Both the position numbers and the translations under genes were made by a program. Positions 55,567-64,000 of a stretch of 64,000 nt of DNA are shown in pieces. The stretch's first letter is position 1; the number at the start of each line of letters is the position of its first letter. The notes below the pieces were generated by a model that was not told the DNA's origin, ran no database searches, and saw only the letters and a program-made list of their open reading frames with translations. Source of the stretch: Asparagopsis taxiformis (Eukaryota > Rhodophyta > Florideophyceae > Bonnemaisoniales > Bonnemaisoniaceae); assembly GCA_030407315.1 (NCBI GenBank), contig JALQPE010002712.1, forward strand, positions 1 through 64,000. Direction: 5' to 3'.

Positions 55567-57240
55567 ATGAGAGATGATTTATCTTTGACTAGGTTTGCAA
55601 AGTTCGAAGAACGGTTCGCATCCCTCGAACAGTACATGCGCGATTCCCTTTCGTCTATTCAATTGGAGCTGGCGTGTATTCGATACATGGCCTCTGCTGC
55701 TGCCGGAACAAACACTGTCCCTTCAGTTGTTCTGGATGAGAGATCAAGAAAAGCAGGTCAAATTGCCACGCTGGTGTCTTCTCTGTTCAACAACAGGCAG
55801 GTGACATCTCGATTCGTCGCTTTCTGAACTGTTGCAGAGCTTGTTAAAACCTTTGTTGACGCCAATTTGCTCAACAATTGTAATTCGAGGTCTGCAACAT
55901 CACCACAGGTGGATTCCTGCACAACGTTGCTTCTTGCTGCCCTGTCGTTTTCGCAGACTTCAAGTTCAAATTCTGAAGTAAGGCAATCTAAGAGATCTCT
56001 TATCGGAATGGCATTAGGGAAACGACATGTGTTCTTAAAACGCTCTATTATCGGAACTGCGTTTATTTCAATGGCAAATGACAGAATTGTGCGATGGAAG
56101 GACTCGACGAGCAGGAATGCTGGGGTCCTAGATCCTGGGGAGGAGGAGGACTTGAACAGCAATAATCTATCTCGAGACTATGCACTACGCAATGCTACAG
56201 TAATGCCCATCGAAAAGCCGTCTTGGCTGCACATTTCCCAACGAGCTCTTTTCCATGCCATGGACATTTCGATGCCCACGGAGGCAGAACGAAACGTGGA
56301 ACAGTCTACGCATTTGCAGGTTACTCTTTCAAAGCGTCGCCGACTGTCTGGTTCGAAAGAAGCACGCCGTACTGGTACATCCTCTTCATCTTCTTCCGCT
56401 GTATCCAACCTTTCTCCGTCTGACTTACAGTCTATTCCGATTATTACCTCTGCACTACGGCAGCTTACACAGTTCTTCAATACTTCCCGGAAACAGATGA
56501 AAATGGAATTGGTCAAACAAGCATTCTTCCTCATCCACCGAGATATGAAGGCAACTGTGGATGTTTCTCCTGCCCATGCTGTTTCCACAACAGAAATGTG
56601 TCCACCTGACTCTATTCCGACAACTTCGAGAGCTTACGGAACAGGAGAAGAAGCTCTCGAAGTGTATTCAAAAAATGATTCCATCTTCTCAAATTTCATT
56701 CTGAGCCGTCCTGAGCTTCACATTCAGGTTACTTACATAGTTCAGGTGAGCGGTGATATCGATGGTGAAAACATTGCGAGTACGCGAGTGGAGAAGTTGG
56801 CTGTCTGTTTATTCTCCTTTCTTACTCTAGCTATGATATTGTTATGCAGTTTTTGCCAATGTACACAACTGGAGATGCTCTGTCATGAACCTCATGCTAT
56901 TCAAGCATGTTATAAGATTGCAATATGCCTCCAAGGTTTATTTAACGAAGCCCTGAAACAACAGCCTACATCTCATTTTGGGAAGGATGGATTCCCCTTG
57001 CGCGTTACATGGGGACATCTTGAGCTCCGGGACTACCTCATGGGAGGTGACTGCCTCACGGGGATCATTAGAAAGAAGAGAAACCTAACAGCACAAGAAT
57101 ACGAGTCTGTCCGTTTCGTTTCAGGCTTCAGGCATACTGAGCGCTCAGAAGATAACCCAGCAAACAGACCAGTTTCCAATCATGATTGTGTACCTCTCGA
57201 GGAGGATGATGAACTTGGTATTTCTTTAATTGGCATGTAG
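55567..57240 (+). pseudogene. Element protein A' (diverged A family member) with one in-frame stop
   Basis: The same frame is open from ATG 55567 to 57240 except for a TGA at 55825-55827, after 86 codons. The N-terminus is coil-like (FEERFASLEQYMRDSLSSIQ). A basic KRRRLSGSKEARR and Ser-rich stretch matches the position of the basic cluster in A. The parts around FFNTSRKQMKMELV and LHIQVTYIVQVSGDIDG align with GFMNKSRDHVRNRF and FKVEYEVQIIGEPD of A. The C-terminus is acidic. It is highly diverged from A, so it represents an older family. Stop read-through or a very short intron (GT at 55800, AG at 55836, 37 bp) seems unlikely; simple decay is the preferred reading. Confidence 0.65.
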
Positions 57241-57605
57241 AACTGTTCTAGCTGGAACACCGCCGTCTTCATGTGACTGTAGTAGTTCCCATTGCTTGCC
57301 TCTGCTCCGCAATGTATGCTTCAGAATAATTAAACTAGTTCTTCCATGTTCATCTCACTACCTGTATCATTTTATGTACTCCTCTGCCCTTTTCTCTGAC
57401 ACACTATACCCCACCACATCATTGACCACATCTTCCGATATTAACTTGCCTATTCTACATGGTTCTTCCACACCACGGAATACGACATACGGCATATGCA
57501 CTCTCAATGTTCCCCACAACATGTCACCAGCCCTTCCTCTTTTCCTTTGCGTCGTAGGTTCCCATTCAATGCGGAAACATTTCTTTCTTTCGCTTCTCCA
57601 CCCTT

Positions 57606-58544
57606 CTAGACTCCCGTCACCATCGAACCCCCGTGCACGCCACATATCGAGGGATATTCCTGCAGCTCCATTCCGTTCACATATTCACCTTGGACTACAG
57701 CACTACCGTTGCGAGCCAGACACCATACGTTCGATTTAGATCCGGCAATGCAGAACGAGCTACTGCCAATTGCAACAGATGTCGACTGTGCTTCCATCGT
57801 TTCCGAGCACAATATCGTACCAAACAACCGCAGAGCACATGGCCTCGCTGTTCCGTTCATGTCACTACAATCTTCATTCTCCTCCCCTTCCGAGTTGCTT
57901 ATGTTACACCTATGAACCAGAGACTCAGTTAGCCATCTGTGCCCCAATCCTAGCAGATCCGATAGTGTGGAAAAACTGGAACACGTAATGTTCACAGCTT
58001 CTCCGCCATTTCCAGCCACTGCCGCGTGAAGCCCTGGGTACACTTTGTAATACCCCCCTCGATAGGTTTCTGCTGTTCCCTTTAGCATTTCCCGGAATAG
58101 CTCAGTGCTCAATGAGATTGGAATCTGGACAGGTCCGCTAATAGCCGTTCCACTCGTGCATGCACCGTCAATCTCACCATGTGGGTAGCCACCCCCTGGG
58201 GTTGACAAAGTGCTTCGATTAACCTGTTCCACAACTTTCTCTACCGCACGCTGCAAGAGCATTAACAAAATCTTACCAGCCGATACTGTTGATGCACAAT
58301 TCAGAACCCTTTCGTTCCAACCAAGCCGAATCTCGCTAGCATTTCCAGAAAGCATTATATTTTCTAGTGTTCTCAGCCTTGTCTCTATACCACTGTATGT
58401 TTTGACGTCAAGTGCTGATTCCACTTTTGGCTTCTTCCTCTGCGGTGATATCGCTTCAGATTCTCCATCTGATTGGTCATGACATTCTACTCTCTCCGCT
58501 TCGTAATCCACAGCCTCTCCATTGCTCGTTCGCCACGGTGTCGG
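57606..58544 (-). pseudogene. Element protein B' interrupted by insertion of element 4
   Basis: A minus-strand frame of 313 codons ends at 57606. It begins in PTPWRTSNGEAVDY, which aligns with VLPWRSGEL of B (residues about 81-90). The whole Trp-rich N-terminal domain of B is therefore missing. The break coincides with CACTACTGAG at 58545, the left end of element 4. A KKPKVES basic cluster and a coil (ETRLRTLENIMLSG) follow as in B. The gene was most likely split by the insertion; its 5' part should lie beyond the right end of element 4, outside this window. Confidence 0.65.
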
Positions 58545-58565
58545 CACTACTGAGTTTGAGATTAA

Positions 58566-58925
58566 AAAATGTAGTAAATTTACTGCCTGAGGCAGTAAAA
58601 AACACTGCCTGAGTAATTTGGTGCCTGAGGCAGTAAAATTACTATTTTAATTTTTTCAGTTCTAGTGCCGCAGGCAGTAAAATACCAAATTTCCTGGCAG
58701 TACTGTATGTAGCAGAATTCAGTACTGTACGATAGCAAATTCTAGTAATTTTTGCTGGTACCACAGGGCAGTAGTGCAATGCAGTGATTTTTGATGATTT
58801 TTGCAATGGAATATACTGCCATACAGTACTGCCCTGGCAAATGACCTGGCATTAGAATCAGGCAGTAAAATATACTGGCTCCGGCAGTGAATTGTACTGC
58901 CTGCAAGTACTGTCTTGATAGTAAT
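58566..58925. repeat. Subterminal palindrome array of element 4 (GCAGTAAATTTACTGC type)
   Basis: Repeated GGCAGTAAAAT / ATTTTACTGCC words in both orientations, with variants at 58590-58625, 58670-58700, 58795-58840 and 58860-58910. The layout equals the element 1 array, but the flanking word is GGCAGTA instead of GACAGTA. Confidence 0.75.
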
Positions 58926-59236
58926 TGGTGATTGGTATTTTCTGAGATTCAATATTGCAATAGTTGTCCAGGATAGGGTTGTACAATGTGTTCGCATGTG
59001 AGTTCAAGTAGAGAAGAGAGGAAACTATTCTGAAGCTACTAGTAGTGAGAAATGTAGAGGATGCATGGTCACATGGAAATGACCGTTACAAAAAAGGTAG
59101 GAGAAAATCGGTCGTTTTCCGAGGATATGAGTAGAGTAGTTGGCATTATTTGTTACTATTGCTAGCATTCTCGTTGCAGGAAAAGCGTTTGGAGTGACAC
59201 TCTGCGATTGGAACGAGAGGCGAAGTTTGACGGAAG
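58926..59236. promoter_or_regulatory. Leader region of A''
   Basis: About 310 bp between the array and the A'' start; no coding frame and no assigned motif. Confidence 0.35.
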
Positions 59237-60761
59237 ATGGAATCTCAGCGTCGTGAGGAAAATCCAAATGACTGCCTAGCAGGGATTATTCGAGAGGGAT
59301 TCAGGACAGTGACTGGGGAAGTTCGTCGTATTGGGGAGAGGATGGATGAAATCGACGATGATCGAACGTCCCAGCGCCAGCAAATCGAAAAGCTGATGAG
59401 TCGCGTCGAGTTTATAGTAACGGAATTACAGGGTGTGAAAGACATCTGTGATGGTTTATTACAGCAGAGTCAGGGCAATTCGAAGAAGGGGATGACTGAC
59501 AAGGACAGGGACCATTTTGCGCATCTCGCAGTCAGCAGAACTATCGTTTTCTTACAATTTTCTGTGTGCAGTATTTGGAACTGTTGTACCTTTGCTAGTC
59601 GACAAGGTTGATGCTGGGGCGACAATTTACACCAACCAAGGAATCTACGACCTCCGTGGGTGCAGGCTGCTCTCTGCAATGATGTTTGCGAAGCAGAGCA
59701 ATGACAAGAGAGATGTGTTCCAATCCAACACCGGGAAGAACAACATCGAGCTTCGATTCCAAGTGGTGATGTCTCTCCTGCGGAACATTCAGAAGGAAAA
59801 GTCGGGTACAGGCCGTACAGTGGAAGGCTCGAGCTCTGGACGCGATTCGAATGCGTTCAACGTCTGGAAGGAGAACAAGTACATTCCGGACAAAATAATC
59901 GAAGAAGTTGTTTATGGTGCCACTGGCGATGGCCGAAACCAGCCTGCAGGAAGCATTGACGGAGGGACTAGGAAGCGGAGGAAAACAGATGGAAATGGTG
60001 GACAGTTGAGCAAGCGTGAAATATCTTTGGCTGTTACGAAAGTTGCGCTGACAAAGGTGCTCGGTTTCCTGAACAAGTCTAGAGAGCAGGTGCGCCATCG
60101 ATTCCTTGTCGAACTGGGGTTCGCTCTAGTGTTGGAAACGGACGCCTCTATCACTTTCGAGTTTCCAACTCACGATCTCATTCGAGATATGGACGTTATC
60201 CCCGATACCCGTGTGACCAACGGAAATCTAAGGCCTGAGGAACGGAAAGTTGTGGATGACAAGAATTCCGAGATCATGGTACAATTCATCGCTGAGCGGA
60301 AAGAAATGGTTGTCATCATTCAGTACGAAGTCGAGATATCGGGATGTGTGGCCAAAAGGATGATTCGAAGGAGAATCAATATCCTGGAGGTAGCCCTGAA
60401 CACTGCAATTGCTTTCCTTCAATGCACGAGTAGAATGGTTTTCCTGCGACGTTCCTGCAATTCACTCAGATTTGTCTATGCAATCGCTTCCGGGATTCTA
60501 GGAATTTTCAAGGTACAATCAGGTCAGACCTTCGAAGAAAGTGTACAAGACGAGCTCAAACAATTAGGAAAGGCGATGTTGCCGAGTGAGCGAATCTGTA
60601 AGAGGCATCTCTGCGAAGATGTACTGACAATTACTAACGAAAAATTCGATGAAAAACACTTGGAACAGCGTAGTACCGCGTTTGAGGAGGATAGCGGACA
60701 TGGAAATGAAGAAGATGGGAGTGAAAGCTACGTTGAAGTTTTCCTTGATGAGGAAGATTGA
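59237..60761 (+). pseudogene. Element protein A'' with one frameshift
   Basis: The first frame starts at ATG 59237 (MESQRREENP) and contains the coil (VRRIGERMDEIDDDR) and KKGMTDKDRDHF. Near 59517-59525 the reading moves to the next frame, which is open to 60761 (AELSFSYNFLCAVFG onward). The two parts align end to end with protein A, so one base change restores the ancestral order. A basic GGTRKRRKTDGN cluster, the LGFLNKSREQVRHRF core and an acidic C-terminus are all conserved. It shows which parts of A are under constraint: the NKSR-x-xVR-x-RF core, the AxxxCxxR-like middle and the acidic tail. Confidence 0.75.
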
Positions 60762-61081
60762 TAGTGGAAGCGGATAAGTAAAGTTTCATAACCTTTGAAG
60801 TAAAATAATTACGAAGAGGCAGACTGAGGAGAAATAGAAACCTTTAGATATGAAACTGTCTAGGATATGAGTGGAAAAGGTGCACCCTAGCATGCTACGT
60901 ACTACATGGTGTACTGGAAACAATAGCTATCGTTCTTATTTTTCAGCTCACTCTGCGACTAGAAAGCGTCATGTCTACTACGGTTAAGAGTTTTACCCTG
61001 TCATTGAGCACGCCTCTAGTAGCTTCGGGGCCTGTGCAGTCCCATCCAATGCCGTAGCTCCACCTGGCAGAGTAGTGCGGA

Positions 61082-61260
61082 AAATAATACCGGGTATTAT
61101 TTTGAGGAATATTTTGCCAAGTGGAGGGCAATCATTCGTACCGACTACAGGCGATCCCTGGACGAAACCTAAGAATAATACCCGGTATTATTTTCAGGGA
61201 TATTTTGCCAAGTGGAGGGCAATCATTGTTACAGAATGCAGACAGTCCCTGGACGAAGGA
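61082..61260. repeat. Tandem pair of 90-bp units with an AATAATACCGGGTATTATT palindrome
   Basis: Unit 1 (61082-61171) and unit 2 (61172-61260) both begin with the palindrome AATAATACCSGGTATTATT. Both continue with ATTTTGCCAAGTGGAGGGCA and end TCCCTGGACGAA. They lie between the convergent A'' and B''. No protein is expected; a terminator or binding role is possible. Confidence 0.7.
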
Positions 61261-61368
61261 ACAGGCCAGAAAGATACGGAGCATGTATCGATGGATACCA
61301 TCGACTTAATCGAGGTTGGCTAATTCTGAACAGTCTTGTAGACCCATCTAGAAAAGATAGAAAACGTT

Positions 61369-62756
61369 TTACTCGGAGGCGACATCGTGTACGGTAGGAT
61401 GAGGTGCATCGACAGGGGAACTATTCTGTCCAACAATGACGTCATGTCCAATTGTGTCTAGCTCGCTGCAGATGGTGTGTCCACTGAAAATGCATGCTGG
61501 GAGGTTCAAGTATGCAGTTCCCAACACAACATTCTTGAGAACGCGCTCGAAAGTTCCATATGGACGAGGGCCTTGAACAGGTTTCCAGGTCAGTGAGAAC
61601 GAGTTGGCCAGTTTGAAATTTTTGCTGTCCGGCAGCTCAAAGTTCTCCTGCATTTCTCGACTTGAGAGGAAGCGAGCTTCCAAAGGATACGAATAGCTGC
61701 AATTGACATAGTCGTATTCATCAGATTCTCGAGTAAGAACGACAGTACTACTCATGTTTTCAGATCTCCTGTATAAAGAGGAACCAAAAGAACAGCCTTT
61801 GTAGATGGAATAGAATCTTCTGAAGCACTGTCTGCTAGAGTTCCCAAAACTCTAATGACAGAAGACCCAGAATCGTGTCGTGTTTTCTTCCACTTGAGGA
61901 TAGTAGAGTTCGTGCATGTAGACATGGAAGGAGCTAAAGTATTGCAGAGGTCATAGTATGTTCCAAAGTGGATCGATAGCTCTTTATCTCTCCCAGTTGA
62001 AATTCGAACCGCCTCGACGCTCGGCAGGAAAATTGTGTTTGGGTTGTTCTTCTCTTCGCATAGCCGGGAAAGTTCTGAAAACTGTTCAAGCGAGCAATCT
62101 GCTCTTTCCGTCACATAGTCTTGCACCAAGGAGCTCACTTTCCGGCCTGTTTCAGACTTCGTGATTTTGGAGGACAGGGGTTTGTCCAGTTTTAAGCCAA
62201 CTCTCTGGAACAGGTAGTCGCACACAATGTTTCCGAAGATGGGTCCAGTAGCGCTTGATGAACCGCGACAGTTGAGAATCTGCCTTTCGAGGTAGGATAC
62301 CTTTTGAAACAGCTTGGATATGTCCTCATTGATGTTAGGACCAGGAGGACTCTCATCGCAAACTAAGCGCGGCTCGGACTTGGATCGACTCAACAAGTTT
62401 TGTTTGCAGTCTTTTTTATGGAAACTGTCTTCACCCGCAGACGAGATCGTCTGCTCTAGTGCTAGTTGCTCTCCAAACCTCCAACGTAGCATGTTTCCAG
62501 AGTCAATGTCCAGCAGCGAATTGTTCTTGAATAATTTTGCTGTAGAGACTGACTGGTCGAAACCGTGTTCAGATTGATATTGCAGCGTAACAAACAAGTT
62601 TCCAGTCAAACGATGTTCTCCGGACGCGTCCGGCTTGGCAGTACTCAAAACTTTGGCGCCCCACCAAACCTTTTTCTGTTTCCTTCCTCTCGTTTGTAAA
62701 CTCCATTCTACTTCAATGACTGATCCTTCGGAGACAAAGTCTGTTGGGTCTTGCAT
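61369..62756 (-). pseudogene. Element protein B'' split by a frameshift
   Basis: The first frame (62756 to 61752, 334 codons) begins MQDPTDFVSEGSVIEVEWSL and has GRKQKKVWW, the same Trp-rich N-terminus as B, then a short coil and the central region. It ends in TGA overlapping an ATG (ATGA). The second frame (61755-61369) continues the B alignment through YVNCSYSYP to LNLPACIFSGHTICSELD. It could be two proteins with a stop-start overlap, but B is one gene in element 1, so a frameshift is more likely. B'' confirms that VIEVxW...GRKxKxVWW and LPxCIFSGxTIC are the conserved signatures. Confidence 0.75.
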
Positions 62757-63485
62757 AATGGGTATTCCCAGGAAAAGAATGGAAGAGGTATCGACTGAGG
62801 AAACAGGAAAGATGACGAAACTGTACAGCTTGTATCCGTGTGGAATGATAGAGAGAAAATTGGTAGGTTACTATTTTTATACTTGCATAACTCGTAACGG
62901 TTATAAATACTAACAACTGTCCCAAGCGACATGGGAGACCAACATCGTGATGATCATCTCTCTTGAACATTCATCACCATATAATAAAGATCTTATTCCG
63001 AGCTGCTCGAAGCCATTACCAGTAGATTGGGTGTATTTTTCGCTGTGGCAATATAACGGAACCTAGACGTGTATGTATAAACAGACGCAGGGATCGAGAA
63101 TGATGCAGTGAAATCAATGTGTATATTTATATACTGGTTGTAAGAACGAGTCTACAAGTTCGAACAGAAGATGAAGTCCTCTCAAGAGATTGGTTTTGAA
63201 ATCTCCGATGGCAGATTTCAAACTCAATCTCTCGAGGGGACTTCAAATTCAAAAAAAAATGGAAATGTCCGTTGGCGAAATAATTGTATTGAAAGGCCGC
63301 CGAAGAACCTAATTATTCCTCATTACGTACCCTACCTAGCCAAAGTATACCTGAAAATATTCAGGTTAACTCTTTAACTGTGCATTTAAGGTTTATCAAG
63401 ATTGTTGCCGAAGGTTTTTAACGGCAGGTAGGAGAGAAGATTGTTTTCTGCTGGTGGCTGATTGAGGTGAAGAATCTATTTCTCG
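62757..63485. promoter_or_regulatory. Divergent intergenic region of B'' and C''
   Basis: 729 bp, AT-rich, between divergent starts; equivalent to 6960-7472. Includes a short inverted pair with TTTGAAATCTCCGATGGCAG near 63190-63230. No gene. Confidence 0.4.
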
Positions 63486-64000
63486 ATGGCCTCTGAGAAG
63501 AGAAATCCAGCGAGCACCTCTCGGCGTCCCCTTCATGGTGAGCGGCGCAATGGGCTATTGCACATCGACCCATTCAAGATCAAAAGATATGTCGAGATTC
63601 GAGAAATCGACTACAGGCACGTCGATGTTATTGCCGAGAGCATTCAGGTTTACGGCTACAATGACAACAACCCAATTACCGGTCGGATCATTGCCGGTGA
63701 GGTAGAGGTGCTGGATGGTGCGCATCGTTCGAAAGCTGTAATCAAGCTCATAGAGAACGGTGAGCTTCCGCGTGATTTCACTGTTCCTATGATTGAAGAA
63801 GAAGTCGACATATCTCCGATTACAAGTGCTGCTTTCCTTCTAGATAGTGTGAAAGCATCAAACGCGAACGATATGGCATCCAGGCAGAAGAGGATGACTT
63901 TCATTGAGTACCTGAATCTTACTTTGGATCTTAGAGATGGGTACTGGGAGCGAAACGCAGGTGAAAAACAAGGAAGCTCAAGCATGGTTACAATTCGCGA
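63486..64000 (+). CDS. C'' (ParB-like N-terminus of a C-type protein), cut by the window end
   Basis: ATG at 63486 opens a frame with no stop to the end of the window (171 codons). It reads MASEKRNPASTSRRPLHGER, then IDPFKIKRYVEIREIDYRHV, then VLDGAHRSKAV. The DGAHR motif and the following NANDMASRQKRMTFIEYLNL match the ParB-like domain of C (TTSNDIAGLQRRMMFVEYLMI). It is therefore the C gene of element 4; the methyltransferase and SET parts should follow downstream. No disruption is visible in this stretch. Confidence 0.8.
   Translation, partial: MASEKRNPASTSRRPLHGERRNGLLHIDPFKIKRYVEIREIDYRHVDVIAESIQVYGYNDNNPITGRIIAGEVEVLDGAHRSKAVIKLIENGELPRDFTVPMIEEEVDISPITSAAFLLDSVKASNANDMASRQKRMTFIEYLNLTLDLRDGYWERNAGEKQGSSSMVTIR

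Larger units (their letters stand above)
58545..64000 (+). mobile_element. Element 4: CACTA-like element carrying A'', B'' and C'' (left part only)
   Basis: The left end is CACTACTGAGTTTGAGATTA, followed by GCAGTAAATTTACTGC-type palindromes, then A''(+), B''(-) and C''(+), the same order and orientation as in element 1. The right end is not in the window. It is inserted in B' of element 3. The proteins are clearly diverged from element 1, so it is a separate lineage and not a recent copy. Confidence 0.7.

Noticed and set aside
55800..55836. Short intron removing the in-frame TGA of A'
   Set aside because: The GT-AG interval is only 37 bp and its removal would break the reading frame.

Overview
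The window looks like nuclear DNA of a eukaryote and is almost entirely transposable-element sequence. I recognise no host gene, tRNA, rRNA or bacterial-type operon. The proteins combine SET, 2-oxoglutarate dioxygenase, ParB-like and adenine-methyltransferase modules with basic nuclear-type motifs, and the genes are long and largely free of introns. An intron-poor alga or a fungus would fit, but I cannot assign a taxon.

The dominant object is a palindrome of about 48 kb (2891-50857). It starts with CACTACGGTGTTGAG and ends with the complement of that sequence. The dinucleotide TG lies on both outer sides, and just inside each end is about 370 bp of short AT-rich palindromes. This is the layout of a CACTA (En/Spm-type) DNA transposon. 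Each arm carries the same six genes in mirror order around a turn of about 16 bases near 26483. On the left arm they are A(+), B(-), C(+), D1(-), D2(-) and E(-). E is a transposase of the CACTA/Plavaka-like group. C fuses a ParB-like domain, a beta-class adenine DNA methyltransferase and a SET domain. D1 and D2 fuse a ParB-like domain to a 2-oxoglutarate/Fe(II) dioxygenase. A is an uncharacterised coiled-coil protein, and B is an uncharacterised protein with a Trp-rich N-terminus. Fold-back arrays separate C, D1, D2 and E. They are built from a 37-bp palindrome (17-bp arms around TTA or TAA) and a TTTTACCSGGTAAAA palindrome.

The arms are not identical. A is complete only on the right. C, D2 and E are complete only on the left. 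D1 is broken in both, at different places. Amino-acid substitutions fall from the ends (A, about 4%) to the middle (D2, about none), while the inner right arm carries many one-base indels. An 883-bp size difference lies between fold-back arrays.

To the right are at least three related elements in the same orientation. Element 2 starts at 51420 and carries a C copy without the ParB part. Element 3 starts near 55135 and carries A' and B'. Element 4 starts at 58545, is inserted inside B', and carries A'', B'' and a C'' that runs off the window. The left flank (1-2890) holds decayed coding sequence, including a likely transposase C-terminus.

My reading is a family of very large CACTA-like transposons that carry a DNA-methylation and chromatin-modification kit: ParB-guided methyltransferase plus SET, and ParB-guided dioxygenase. 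Each element has its own set of terminal palindromes as likely binding sites. Functions are inferred from motifs only.
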